A stretch of DNA of 25,147 nt from a virus. The stretch covers positions 1 to 25,147 of the IMG/VR virus record IMGVR_UViG_3300044626_000161. One strand, given 5' to 3'. A program made the translations under genes and the position numbers. The first letter of the stretch is position 1. The number at the start of each line of letters is the position of its first letter. This document shows, piece by piece, positions 1 through 9,421 of the stretch. The notes beneath the pieces were generated by a model, which was not told the origin of the DNA, made no database searches, and saw nothing but the letters and a program-made list of their open reading frames with translations.

Positions 1-12
1 GCGGTGTAATCG

Positions 13-609
13 TTACAGACCGCTTAACTCGTTTTCAAGTTCTTTCATTATCTTTTCAATCTCCTGCTGCGTCATATACTCATCTGATATCTCAGTAAAG
101 AATCCCTCCAATGAAAATCCTTTTACATCTCCTTGCTTAATTGATGCCCACACCTCATCGTTATCTATCTTCATACCAATGCACCACGTACCTTCAGGGA
201 AAGAAAATCCAAAGTTTTGACTCTTATCAAATTGCCCTTCAGTGATCCATGACTCGACAACGGTGCAACCCGCCACTGGAATTTCATGCTCTAAATTTGA
301 GTTGTGATGCATGTTTCTTTTGAGATATTCTTGCGCTATCTTATTGATTGTCTCTTTGGAATATTTGCAATAATACTCCCGCCCCACGGCATCAACTCGG
401 TATATCAATTGCTCGGGCAACATCACTGCACCATATACCATCTTTCTTTCGCCTTCCTCAACTGCAGCTTGTTGGACTTTGCGTGTTTTAGATAGTGCTA
501 CGAAATCCACTTCAATAGCAGGATTTTCAACAAGGCTCATTGCGTGTACACCTAAATAACCGCTATCATCAATGGTGTACTCAATTACTTTTACTTCTTC
601 TTCTTTCAT
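13..609 (-). CDS. XkdF-like prohead serine protease
   Basis: Predicted head maturation protease that would cleave scaffold or capsid precursors during prohead assembly. The 198-aa protein has the pattern of the PBSX XkdF-like serine protease family: an N-terminal part with a VENPAIEVDFVAL stretch, a conserved His in a SNLEHEIPV context (about H108), then GTWCIGMKI and a Ser in GFSLEGFF (about S166). His and Ser in this order and spacing fit the herpesvirus-like protease fold; the third residue was not assigned. It starts 1 nt after the tape measure stop and ends at TAA 12 nt from the window edge. In Bacteroidota phages, proteins of this family often carry a C-terminal domain like the one encoded at the opposite window edge; here the protease domain stands alone. 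Family assignment is by motif recognition only. Confidence 0.8.
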   Translation of the reverse strand: MKEEEVKVIEYTIDDSGYLGVHAMSLVENPAIEVDFVALSKTRKVQQAAVEEGERKMVYGAVMLPEQLIYRVDAVGREYYCKYSKETINKIAQEYLKRNMHHNSNLEHEIPVAGCTVVESWITEGQFDKSQNFGFSFPEGTWCIGMKIDNDEVWASIKQGDVKGFSLEGFFTEISDEYMTQQEIEKIMKELENELSGL

Positions 610-610
610 A

Positions 611-2359
611 TTACTTTATTAATTTTGATTGGTCAATAATCTTTTGTTGTGCGTCTTGTGCCGACGTTACATTAGTAGCTAAAACGTACGATTGTATCGG
701 TTGCGCTTTGGTTTGTCCGTTGTTCAAAAAGGAAAGGTCAAGAGATGGCGCAGCAGTTGAACCACCCATACCACCTCCACCCCTTGCACCGCCACCGCCA
801 CCCATACCCCCACCTGATGGAGCAGATGCGCCGCCACTTGGATTAAATTTAGTTGCTGCGATTTTGGCAACCTTCGCAAGACCTGCGGCAACTGCTATTC
901 CTGCCATCAATGCAGGATAACCCGGGAAGGCAATAGCAATAGGAGACTTTGAAGCTGTTGTAAATGCATTGGCAGCACCTTCATAAGTTGTTATGGATGC
1001 TTGTGCTATACCTAATGCCTTGTTAATTTGAAAAGACTTTTTAGCATTGACAATTCCTGCATCTGTAAGTATGCTATTTAAGTCAGTTAAACCGCCAAGG
1101 ACTTGTTGAGCAATTTGTAATCTTGCATTTTTTAATGCAATCTCCCCCTCTAAAATTGTTTGCCTTTTTTGTTCCTCAATTGCTATTTCAGTTGCTGCCC
1201 TTGACTTTGCTAAATCCTCCTGCATTTTAGAGATGTCAATAGCCGCAGTTCTTTCAAGTTCTAAACGTGTTAATCCTCTACTTTTAATAGTTTTTAATTG
1301 ATCATCCTCAATCTTCTTATTAGCCTCCTCATTTGCATTGGCTTTATCACTTGCAGTCTTTTGATCCATCGAACGTATTTGCAGCTGAATGCCTGCATAA
1401 TTGTTCTTCATTGCAAGGAGTGCATTTTCTTGCTCTTTTATTCCTGCATTTAATTCATTATTTATTTCTTCGGGATCAATAACAAGGTCACCAATCATAT
1501 CATTGAATCCTGCACGTAGATTAAAGTTTTGACCTAATGCATTTCCAACGGCATCTATTGTACCCAATAACACTTGTAATGGAGATGTGATAAACTGAAT
1601 TATTCCATCTAAAATTTTTCTATTCCTTTCCGCTGCTGCAATCTGTGATTCCGCTTGTTCTTTGCTGATACCTAAACGAGTTTCAGCTTCGGCAATTGCT
1701 GTTTTGAGTGCAGTTAATTTTAATTGAGCAATTTCTTTTTCGGTCTTGCCTTGTAACTTTAAGATGTTACTTTGCTTATCAATATTCTCAAATGCGTCTT
1801 GAGATGCTTTGGCTCTTGCCTCTGCGCTTTCTGCTAATTCACGCTCTTGCTCATTGATTCCAGTTAGACCAGCTTCAAGACCTGGAAACATTTTTAACAG
1901 CTTATCAAAATTCATAGCGATTAACGCTATTGTTCCAGCTATTAAAAAGAATGGATTTGTGAGTAATGCTTTACCTAAGTTAGCAAATGAATTCCCTACA
2001 TTTTTTACACCTTCAGCAACATCTTTGAATTTTATTTCTTTGACCGCCCCTGTTACTCCATTAAGACCAGTTATTGCACCGCCAAAATCAAGAGACATCA
2101 AAGATGAACCAATCATACCAAAGGAGTTGTTTAATCGCTCTAATGGATCTCCTGCAAGTGTATTAACTTCTCGACCTAAGTCACCGACTTTATCAGTCAG
2201 TTCACCTAATTGTTTTGCAACTTTGTTATATTCAGCAGTTCCTTCTGGTAACCTTCCAAGTTCTTCCCTTAATTGACGCATCTGCGCCCTTAATGACTGC
2301 GTTTTCTCAGGTGCATTTCCCTGCAGTTCAAATTCTACTACAACTTTATTATTAGCCAT
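611..2359 (-). CDS. tail tape measure protein
   Basis: Tape measure protein, which sets tail length and leaves the tail tube ahead of DNA. The 582-aa protein has the expected build: heptad-rich N-terminus (QSLRAQMRQLREELGRL), a hydrophobic helical segment around residues 130-160 (FFLIAGTIALIAMNF), long Ala/Glu/Lys coiled coil from about 170 to 410, a second small-residue hydrophobic stretch (about 450-500), then a Gly-rich linker and a C-terminal part with QSYVLATNVTSAQD, a type of ending I associate with Bacteroidota tape measures. At about 1.5 angstrom per residue it would suit a fairly short tail, under about 90 nm. It overlaps the small membrane protein upstream by 8 nt, and the prohead protease follows at once. 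Function is inferred from architecture and position in the tail module. Confidence 0.82.
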   Translation of the reverse strand: MANNKVVVEFELQGNAPEKTQSLRAQMRQLREELGRLPEGTAEYNKVAKQLGELTDKVGDLGREVNTLAGDPLERLNNSFGMIGSSLMSLDFGGAITGLNGVTGAVKEIKFKDVAEGVKNVGNSFANLGKALLTNPFFLIAGTIALIAMNFDKLLKMFPGLEAGLTGINEQERELAESAEARAKASQDAFENIDKQSNILKLQGKTEKEIAQLKLTALKTAIAEAETRLGISKEQAESQIAAAERNRKILDGIIQFITSPLQVLLGTIDAVGNALGQNFNLRAGFNDMIGDLVIDPEEINNELNAGIKEQENALLAMKNNYAGIQLQIRSMDQKTASDKANANEEANKKIEDDQLKTIKSRGLTRLELERTAAIDISKMQEDLAKSRAATEIAIEEQKRQTILEGEIALKNARLQIAQQVLGGLTDLNSILTDAGIVNAKKSFQINKALGIAQASITTYEGAANAFTTASKSPIAIAFPGYPALMAGIAVAAGLAKVAKIAATKFNPSGGASAPSGGGMGGGGGARGGGGMGGSTAAPSLDLSFLNNGQTKAQPIQSYVLATNVTSAQDAQQKIIDQSKLIK

Positions 2360-2534
2360 TGAAAATCATTTTTATTAAATAAACAGTACCTATTAATAAA
2401 GTAGCAACAACGCTTAAATTGATGCCTTTGGTTAACCAATTTGGTAACTTATTTTCGCTTGATGGATGCGTTGACTTGATGCCCATTTTTTGCATCTCGC
2501 AAATGTTCTTAAAAGTCTGTTGTGGATTATTCAT
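2352..2534 (-). CDS. small single-pass membrane protein in tail module
   Basis: A 60-aa protein of unknown role. The N-terminal 35 residues are polar (MNNPQQTFKNICEMQKMG) and residues about 38-57 form one hydrophobic helix (LSVVATLLIGTVYLIKMIF). It overlaps the large tail protein upstream by 8 nt and the tape measure gene downstream by 8 nt, so the three are probably translationally coupled. A short protein with a transmembrane helix beside the tape measure could help DNA delivery or tail assembly, but nothing in the sequence proves this. Confidence 0.65.
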   Translation of the reverse strand: MNNPQQTFKNICEMQKMGIKSTHPSSENKLPNWLTKGINLSVVATLLIGTVYLIKMIFNG

Positions 2535-5500
2535 AATGGTATTGATTATAGATTAATTGACCGCCAACAAAGATATTGTCTTGTGGGTAGGTATCATTTT
2601 TAAGGAGCAAACGTGGTGCAAAAGTCAGTCCGATAATGTCCACATCGAATTCAAAATTGCCGCTAAATGTTTCTAAATTTTCGCTTACAATAATTGCATC
2701 TTTAACGGACAACACCCCTGCGCTAGATGCCAAATGTAAATTGAATTCAACAACTCCATTGCCGTCAATACCGAGATTGATTTGTCCAATAGTTAGCATA
2801 AGTTTTGCATACCACACGCAATCATCTGGCATTGTTATGTAATTACCAAAATTGGTTAGTGTTATTGGTGTGGTGTTATTGGTGAAATCTCCACTACCAA
2901 AAAGCTGAATCATACCGCTTTGGTATTCACCTGCATACGTTCCACCACTACCAATGGTCACCTCTCGGTTAATAGTCTTTGCTGAATCTCCAAGAACGGT
3001 AACCGAACCTAATCCATCCTCCACATAGTTTCTATTTCCACTTACAAATGAGCCGTTGTTATTTGAGCCAAGATAACTTGTATCACTTATCACAATAGAT
3101 CTATCATTTCCCTCTTTAACTACTGAATTATTGACTTGAATTAATCCATTCTTTGAGTTGTTTACGTCTGAGGTAGGTTTACTCGTATCGTTAAGTATGG
3201 ATGGCTCTTTTCCACCTGCACCTTTTCCATCTCTTATGATTGCATAGCAGTCATCATTCACCCAAAAATAACCGTACTTATTACAACAGGCCTCAGTTGC
3301 GGCTGCAGCATCATCATTGCTGTCTAAGAATGGCACGCTACCATCTACATTGATAACAGCATCTGGATGTAATAAACAATCGGGAGTAGCGCTTACCATT
3401 TTAATCAGTCGCACCTTAACAGTGTCTTGCATTCCAACAACGTAATCACTTATTTCAAGAATTCTCCAGTATGAATCTTTGATAAAGATTTTATCATTGA
3501 ACTTGAACTGATAAATGTCGGCAAATTCTAACGCAAAGAATCCTTCTAATATTCTCGCATCAGGCGCATAAATATCAGCTATGTAATCGTTCCAATAACG
3601 TGCGTATAATGTTTGCCAAGGTGTTGACTCAATTGGGTGTAATGGTATCTCCTGCCCAAAGTTCAAATCTTCATCTGCAATAGATGGTATTGCAGTCGTA
3701 TAATGACTAAAAATATCCAACGTTTCGGATACTATTGTACCCGCATCATTATTGAATAAATTAATAGTTAATTGACTTTCACTTTTGTATAATATTTTCG
3801 CCCCTCCATTAACATATTGTCCTGTATTATTGATGAATTTCGGTATAGGAAATTCTGTTCCTTTGATTAGTGCCAAAGGTGTAGGGCTAAACATCAATTC
3901 CGTTTTCATTTCTTTGGTTGCAAAGTCATTTTCGGGATCAATCAATAACAACCTACCATAGACACGATTACCTTGAGAGTTGTAAAGACTGTTGATGTAG
4001 TCGGTAGACGCCTTGTAAGTCCAAAGATTTTCTTGAGATTGACTGTCAGCAGTTGACATTAATGTAATGTCTTTCAATAAATCTAATTTATTTGACCAAT
4101 CCTTTGTAATACCTTGTGATAAGTATTCCTGAATGGGTATAAATGTCAACAGCTTTGGGTTCACATCGTCTGCAATAACTACCAAATTGAACATCTTGAA
4201 AATAGATGAGATAAACTCATTACATTTCATTATTGGTGCGTTTGCATCCCAATCAATTGGATTTCCGAAATATGGTTTAGTGATGGAGTTAGACTTGAAT
4301 AGCGTATTAAACGAACCGCCTGCATTATTTCTTAAAGTAATTGTGCCACCCCAAGATAATATAGCAGAACTTCCAAATAAAATATAAGGCTCTACCGTTG
4401 CGCCTTCTGGAATGTAGTTATCTGCTATTGTTGTTGGACTCCAAGATGAATATGCGCTCGCAATTTTAGGAGTATTCAGCTCATCTGTTCCAGCTTGGAC
4501 ATCGTAAAAATTAAATGGTGATGTATATGGATATAATTGTTTTTGTCCTGCATACGTGCGAACTAATCCAAATAATAATTGAAAGCCAGTTGGTAAATTA
4601 GTATCTATTTCAGCTACACAATTGGCCTGCAATACATAACGCGCTGAAATAGGCGCAGTATACTCATTGCCAGTTACGTTATTGCCATAGTCAAAGACTT
4701 CAGTAATTGCCGAAAGTGGTGCGCCATAAATGGTTATACCATTGTCCAAAGTAATTGCGCTAAAATCCCCACTTGTTATGGTATCACCTTCAACACCGTT
4801 TTCTAATTTGAATTGAGCAGTCTCGGGATTTCCAACAGTTTGGATATATCCCGCTTCACCACTCCAAGGTATCCACATCTTATCCAATTGCTCCACCAAT
4901 GTAGAACTATCGGTATCATTGAATTGAAAACCACTCAAAGAAAAAATCTTATCGAATATGTAACGTGCTGACACCATTGGTGTAAGTTCACCAATAGCAG
5001 GGACAGTGGATTGATTAGTTGAATAGATTGAACGTGTACCCGTTTCATTGATTTCACCAACCCAATTTTGACCTCTATCAGCAAAACCAAGATAAACTTC
5101 ATTTGATGCGTTTAATGTAGCTAAGTTATCATAGGTTAAAACTACATCGTAATCAATTTGAAGTTCAGCACCAATATAATTCTTAAAGTCTGCGTCTCCA
5201 ATAGTCTTGAAAAAGTCCACCACGTTACCAAAGAAAACTATTTCCAAATCGGACACCTCACCATTACTCGTATATGCCGCCTTAAATTGTACATATCCAT
5301 CAATGATTGGAATGGTATCAACTGTGATGGATGCATTGATTTTGCGCTTGGGATTGAACCCACTGAATTGAAACGTATTCTCTTGGATAAATCCAAATAT
5401 CTTGGCATTGGTTTCAGTAAATGGAATTCTAAAAGTCCTTGAATAGTTGCCACGAGGTGTGAGGTCTTTGATGTCATTAAATGAGTAGTTCAAAGAGATA

Positions 5501-5574
5501 TTCTCATTTTCGTAAAGGTCAACTAAATAAGGTGTATTGTCACCTTGTGTGTATAATATTAATGCTGTTTCCAT
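2527..5574 (-). CDS. large tail/baseplate protein with C-terminal beta-repeat region
   Basis: A 1015-aa virion protein, probably at the tail tip or hub. The first ~120 residues (LNYSFNDIKDLTPRGNYSRTFRIPFTET-type context) have the look of the opening of large Bacteroidota phage tail proteins. The middle is beta-rich without a motif I can name. At about 750-780 there is a Cys cluster (EACCNKYGYFWVNDDCY), followed by a low-complexity linker and a repeat-like stretch (SIVISDTSYLGSNNNG, GSVTVLGDS, REVTIGSGG) resembling head repeats of trimeric adhesins, then a C-terminal beta domain. That layout suggests a structural tail-hub part joined to a receptor-contacting tip. It lies between another large tail protein and the tape measure. 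Structural role is inferred from size, position and style; no catalytic motif was seen. Confidence 0.7.
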   Translation of the reverse strand: METALILYTQGDNTPYLVDLYENENISLNYSFNDIKDLTPRGNYSRTFRIPFTETNAKIFGFIQENTFQFSGFNPKRKINASITVDTIPIIDGYVQFKAAYTSNGEVSDLEIVFFGNVVDFFKTIGDADFKNYIGAELQIDYDVVLTYDNLATLNASNEVYLGFADRGQNWVGEINETGTRSIYSTNQSTVPAIGELTPMVSARYIFDKIFSLSGFQFNDTDSSTLVEQLDKMWIPWSGEAGYIQTVGNPETAQFKLENGVEGDTITSGDFSAITLDNGITIYGAPLSAITEVFDYGNNVTGNEYTAPISARYVLQANCVAEIDTNLPTGFQLLFGLVRTYAGQKQLYPYTSPFNFYDVQAGTDELNTPKIASAYSSWSPTTIADNYIPEGATVEPYILFGSSAILSWGGTITLRNNAGGSFNTLFKSNSITKPYFGNPIDWDANAPIMKCNEFISSIFKMFNLVVIADDVNPKLLTFIPIQEYLSQGITKDWSNKLDLLKDITLMSTADSQSQENLWTYKASTDYINSLYNSQGNRVYGRLLLIDPENDFATKEMKTELMFSPTPLALIKGTEFPIPKFINNTGQYVNGGAKILYKSESQLTINLFNNDAGTIVSETLDIFSHYTTAIPSIADEDLNFGQEIPLHPIESTPWQTLYARYWNDYIADIYAPDARILEGFFALEFADIYQFKFNDKIFIKDSYWRILEISDYVVGMQDTVKVRLIKMVSATPDCLLHPDAVINVDGSVPFLDSNDDAAAATEACCNKYGYFWVNDDCYAIIRDGKGAGGKEPSILNDTSKPTSDVNNSKNGLIQVNNSVVKEGNDRSIVISDTSYLGSNNNGSFVSGNRNYVEDGLGSVTVLGDSAKTINREVTIGSGGTYAGEYQSGMIQLFGSGDFTNNTTPITLTNFGNYITMPDDCVWYAKLMLTIGQINLGIDGNGVVEFNLHLASSAGVLSVKDAIIVSENLETFSGNFEFDVDIIGLTFAPRLLLKNDTYPQDNIFVGGQLIYNQYHYE

Positions 5575-5583
5575 TTCTTAAAT

Positions 5584-7407
5584 TTATGGGCAGTTACCAA
5601 AACCAATAGTTATGTAAATATTCCCTTCATATTTTCCAGTGCCATACCACTGCGGAATCTGAAATCTAAAAGATACAGGAACACCTGTACCCCATACCCC
5701 TGAAGCAATAATTGGAGTTCCTGCTGTTTGCATTGAAAAATATGTTCTCGTTCCTCCACCTGTTAAAACATTGCCCAAATCTATCGTACCCGGTTTTAAT
5801 TCGATGTAAGGAATATTTGTATCATAATCAATTTGAACGTAGTAATTTTGACCAGCTGTAATTGGACTGACACCCACATATAAATAAGCTTTACTCGGAC
5901 AATTGATAGCTTCTATGTGACAACTATTATCAACAATACCTTGTATAACTAAATTTGCGCCATAACCAGTTAAAGCAGAATAAGTTGTAACAAATTCACA
6001 AGGCTCAGGAGCTGGGATTGGATATTGGGATAGTGTGCTATTTATAGTATCATATTCGTTAGCTAATTGCAATCTTAATTGTTGGTTGTATTTGCGACTA
6101 TTGCGCTCCCTTCTCATCAAGAAATTATTGTCCTCAACAACAACTGGCAAGATATTGTAACCATCCACGTTATCATCTACCATCCAAACTGATTTCGATT
6201 GAAACAAGTCCTTCATAAATTTGAACTCCGACTCAGTTACCCAATCACTTGTTAAGTTGATGAATGTTTTAACGATTGGTTCACGCTCAGTGAGTGACCT
6301 TGAATAGTTCTTTGTGTCAAATGGATTTTCTACACTTGCCCCATTGTAATCCCCTAAGTATTGCTTATATCTTTTCTTTTCGACTTCAATAGATCTTTCA
6401 TTTTTCTTTATGAAAGAGTAGCTATCCCATCCACCTTTTTGGTTTAACCAGTAAACGTGAACTGGATTATGTTTGCAGTCCTCATCAATGTAAAATCCAT
6501 ATTTGGCAGTGACTTCTTCTTCTGCTTCATCTATTCCAACCACTGTCCAAAATGCTGTATTGTTTGCTATTGCATCATCAACATATACACTATTTACTAA
6601 ATTTTTTAGACCTACTGGAATATGAAACAATCCACCTCTTAAAAATTGCATTGGTATATCAAAACTCAATAATTCAGTATATGTATTATCATATAATATA
6701 TATCTAAAATTTGCTATTGTAAAATAGGGATAATTTTGATTAATATGTGTATCATCATCTGCTATCCAACTAAGTATTTTAAATGCACTATATTCTGCGC
6801 CTGTCACGTTTGACCTTGAAATACGTTGCCAATTGATAACCTCTTGTTGTAATGTCAAAGGAATGTTGATGCGTGACGCAATGGTCTCAGCATTGAATCC
6901 TATTGTGTTATCAAAGCATTCGGATAGTGCAAGTGGTTTAGTGTCATTGCTACCCATTACAAGAAAGTTGCTTTTGCCCTTACCATAAACACACATCAAA
7001 CGATAATCAACAGTTACTGAATCATCTTCAGTGAATACCCCTGCGACATCGTAACCTTCATAAAGATCAACAAAAAATTGATTAGTCATACTTGTATTAC
7101 TAACCAATGGCTCACTTATTTGAATTAAAATATCATCACTATCTGGAATAACCAAAGATGTTGGTACAAGTTGATTGAAAATAGTTTTAGCATTGAACAC
7201 ACCACTACCAACGGCATTGGGAGAAATGTAGAATTTATACGACTCAGATGTATTTCCATCAGTTATTACAACTACATACTTAAATCCACTATTAGCGAAC
7301 TCAGTTGAAGTCATTGTAAATGAGACATCATTATTTGAATAACACATCCCCCTGAATTCATTTGCGCCTTGTGCTGACAATCCTGTTATTGCTGTTGTAT
7401 ATGCCAT
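5584..7407 (-). CDS. Bacteroidota phage tail protein, unknown precise role
   Basis: A 607-aa, Asn/Thr/Tyr-rich, beta-strand-type protein without signal peptide or transmembrane helix. It carries a segment (about residues 300-345) with HNPVHVYWLNQKGGWDSYSF and a following KKRYKQYLGDYNG that recalls a tail protein family of Bacteroidota phages. The C-terminal ~130 residues after PIPAPEPCEFVTTYSAL look like a separate small beta-sandwich domain. It overlaps the gp10-like gene upstream by one base and precedes the 1015-aa tail protein by 9 nt, so these genes are likely one transcription unit. I infer a distal-tail or baseplate component. A major capsid protein seems unlikely from the architecture, but this cannot be excluded without structure prediction. 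Confidence 0.6.
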   Translation of the reverse strand: MAYTTAITGLSAQGANEFRGMCYSNNDVSFTMTSTEFANSGFKYVVVITDGNTSESYKFYISPNAVGSGVFNAKTIFNQLVPTSLVIPDSDDILIQISEPLVSNTSMTNQFFVDLYEGYDVAGVFTEDDSVTVDYRLMCVYGKGKSNFLVMGSNDTKPLALSECFDNTIGFNAETIASRINIPLTLQQEVINWQRISRSNVTGAEYSAFKILSWIADDDTHINQNYPYFTIANFRYILYDNTYTELLSFDIPMQFLRGGLFHIPVGLKNLVNSVYVDDAIANNTAFWTVVGIDEAEEEVTAKYGFYIDEDCKHNPVHVYWLNQKGGWDSYSFIKKNERSIEVEKKRYKQYLGDYNGASVENPFDTKNYSRSLTEREPIVKTFINLTSDWVTESEFKFMKDLFQSKSVWMVDDNVDGYNILPVVVEDNNFLMRRERNSRKYNQQLRLQLANEYDTINSTLSQYPIPAPEPCEFVTTYSALTGYGANLVIQGIVDNSCHIEAINCPSKAYLYVGVSPITAGQNYYVQIDYDTNIPYIELKPGTIDLGNVLTGGGTRTYFSMQTAGTPIIASGVWGTGVPVSFRFQIPQWYGTGKYEGNIYITIGFGNCP

Positions 7408-7982
7408 TATATTTTTATTTTACCTTGTAAATTTTCTTCGATTGCTATTGTTATCTCACCCTTCAATGCCGCCATAAATCTATCGTTAAATTCCACCACC
7501 GTTTCATTGACTGCATCCCGAAAATAAAATAGTGGTTTGATACCTCTACGTGCTATTGACCTCGCTATCTTGCTTGCCATCCAATCGGTAGCATCTTCCT
7601 TTGCTTTTGGTGTGGCGAATTTCTTAAATGAACCATTTGGTTCACGTGGTTGAATGCGTTTAATCTTCATCCAGTTGCGAATTGCATCCACATCAACTGA
7701 CTTTTTTCTAAATGAAAATCGAGAGTTGTTATTAACCTGATAACCATTCACACCTTCCTCAACAAATACTGAATATTCGGATGCAGTTCCTTTCGCAAAG
7801 AAATCAATGCGCTTGTATTTATTGTCATATCGGTAAGTCAATGACTTACGTAAGTTATCGGATGCTACTGCTCTTCTTTTCTTTCCATTCACTGTGCGAT
7901 AGACTCCGAGATTGAGCATAGCACGCTCAACAACCTCCTGTCCAAACTCGTTCATCAATGCGGTGATTGGATTAGTAGCCAT
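7407..7982 (-). CDS. HK97 gp10-like head-tail joining / tail completion protein
   Basis: A 191-aa protein fitting the HK97 gp10-like neck family. Visible signs are an N-terminal helix (ALMNEFGQEVVERAMLNL), basic residues leading to DNLRKSLTYRY, then the family-like YSVFVEEGVNGY segment near residue 73, and a C-terminal IKPLFYFRDAVNETV helix (about 148-162) typical of the end of these proteins. Members sit at the head-tail interface and are needed for tail joining. It overlaps the small gene upstream by 11 nt and touches the tail protein gene downstream. The length is somewhat above the usual 120-150 aa because of a basic middle insertion (about 95-140). Confidence 0.6.
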   Translation of the reverse strand: MATNPITALMNEFGQEVVERAMLNLGVYRTVNGKKRRAVASDNLRKSLTYRYDNKYKRIDFFAKGTASEYSVFVEEGVNGYQVNNNSRFSFRKKSVDVDAIRNWMKIKRIQPREPNGSFKKFATPKAKEDATDWMASKIARSIARRGIKPLFYFRDAVNETVVEFNDRFMAALKGEITIAIEENLQGKIKI

Positions 7983-8169
7983 TGGTAAAGATTGTAAAAG
8001 CAGTGTTTGAATCTTCTATCAATAAGTCAACAAAGGCATCAATACCTTTCTCAATTAGTGCGTTGCGAAATGGTGCGTAGTTATCACTACCATCGAATCC
8101 AAAAAAGATATTGTGATTTAATACGTGAATAGTTGTCACGCCATTATTTTCCGTTATATTATACCTCAT
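7972..8169 (-). CDS. small hypothetical protein in tail module
   Basis: A 65-aa protein I do not recognise. It is acidic to neutral, with a beta-type N-terminus (YNITENNGVTTIHVLNHNIFFGF) and a helical middle (APFRNALIEKGIDAFVDLLIED). It overlaps the fibre-like gene upstream by 11 nt and the gp10-like gene downstream by 11 nt, which supports translation of the frame. A small tail-associated or chaperone-like role is possible from position alone. Confidence 0.6.
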   Translation of the reverse strand: MRYNITENNGVTTIHVLNHNIFFGFDGSDNYAPFRNALIEKGIDAFVDLLIEDSNTAFTIFTNGY

Positions 8170-9421
8170 ACATTATTGAATTACCTACAAGTGCATTAGC
8201 TGCAGATGCATTATTTACAACTTTGAAAGTTATTAAATCACCTTTAACAACTGATATATTAGATGAGTTGTTGTAATATTTATTAGTTGCGCTACCCGCA
8301 GCAATTGTAATAGTCATTGATGTATCAACTGTATTGACTCGCAATGTAAAAACAAGACTTCCGCTTGCAGGTTGTGCGTTTACATTCACTGCCCAATTAT
8401 TAATAGTTCCGTTTAACGGAATTATGGTATTGCGAGAAAATTCACTCGCTAAAATGACAAAAGTCGTAGCTCCTGACCAACCACCATAAGTTGTGGTTAC
8501 TGCATTAATAGCCACACCTCCATGATTTTGATTCAAAATTGATTTTGAAACTGATGTTGTTGGTGTTTGATTTTCCCATAAGTCAGTTGATGAATTATAG
8601 GTTAATACTTGACCATTGGTAGGTGATGACAAAGCTACATCGTGAAGCTCTCCCAATTCATATCCATTCTGCACCCTAACATACATACGACCTGCACTCC
8701 CATTACTGGCAGTGGTAACGAATCCAAGATAAACCAAATGATTTGGTGCTGTAGGTTTGGTGTGACTAAATGAACCTGCAGTTGCGCCAAGATAAACAGC
8801 ATCCCCATCAGACCAAGTTGAAGTTGGAAATAAATTAAGACCATCAATTTGGCCTTGCATTATTATCAATCCCTTTTGATTTGCACCTATTGAAGTAGAC
8901 AACACAACACCAATAGTCTGCGCCGAAAGTGCATCCGTTGTATTACTAGCTAACTTTACTTTGAGACGGTCACCCTGTCCACCAAATGCATAGACCGCTT
9001 GGCCTTTTGTTATGGTAGTAGATTCCGCATTGGTCACATAACTAAGCAATGTATTTGGAGCAGTTCCAATAACTTGGAATCGGTTAGTAGTTGAGTTGTA
9101 AACGCATAGCATTTCAGCACCACTAATAATATCACCACCAATCACCTCACCATCATTATTTCGGTACAATGGAATCGCACCAAGTGAGTTGATGTTTAGC
9201 GTTGCTGAAGTTGTATTGCCAATAACAAACCTAATCAAAAATGCATCCGCATCATTGTAAGCTGTCACCCCACTTATTGTGGTTGTGTAAGTATCGGTAC
9301 CTGAAGTATTGCCGTGAGGAATACCACCCCCACCGCTTGGAATAGTTTTCCAAGTATTGTCCGCAGCTAAATAATCAGTAGTTGCAGCAGGTTGGTTGGT
9401 TGTGTATTGAAGTTTTTTCAT
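8159..9421 (-). CDS. tail fibre / receptor-binding-like protein
   Basis: A 420-aa, Gly/Thr/Ser/Asn-rich protein. A Gly patch (SGGGGIPHG, near residue 33) is followed by short beta repeats. A middle module (about residues 130-255: ITKGQAVYAFGG, TIGVVLST, GLIIMQGQIDGLNL, GDAVYLGATAGSF, MYVRVQNGYELGELHDV) resembles a capping module seen in many phage tail-fibre proteins. A further linker (LTYNSSTDLWENQTP) leads to a C-terminal beta domain. It is probably a fibre-like or virion decoration protein that contacts the host surface. It lies between the tail-terminator-like gene (adjacent, sharing base 9421) and the small gene at 7972. No endosialidase or peptidase motif was seen. Confidence 0.65.
   Translation of the reverse strand: MKKLQYTTNQPAATTDYLAADNTWKTIPSGGGGIPHGNTSGTDTYTTTISGVTAYNDADAFLIRFVIGNTTSATLNINSLGAIPLYRNNDGEVIGGDIISGAEMLCVYNSTTNRFQVIGTAPNTLLSYVTNAESTTITKGQAVYAFGGQGDRLKVKLASNTTDALSAQTIGVVLSTSIGANQKGLIIMQGQIDGLNLFPTSTWSDGDAVYLGATAGSFSHTKPTAPNHLVYLGFVTTASNGSAGRMYVRVQNGYELGELHDVALSSPTNGQVLTYNSSTDLWENQTPTTSVSKSILNQNHGGVAINAVTTTYGGWSGATTFVILASEFSRNTIIPLNGTINNWAVNVNAQPASGSLVFTLRVNTVDTSMTITIAAGSATNKYYNNSSNISVVKGDLITFKVVNNASAANALVGNSIMYEV

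Noticed and set aside
13-15. TAA read as a sense codon throughout the genome
   Set aside because: TAA ends many genes here at sensible places with correct spacing, so general recoding is not supported; only local readthrough remains possible.
540-920. Rightward open frame with a Pro-rich end
   Set aside because: It mirrors the Gly-rich linker of the tape measure gene on the other strand; no ribosome site or coding sense.
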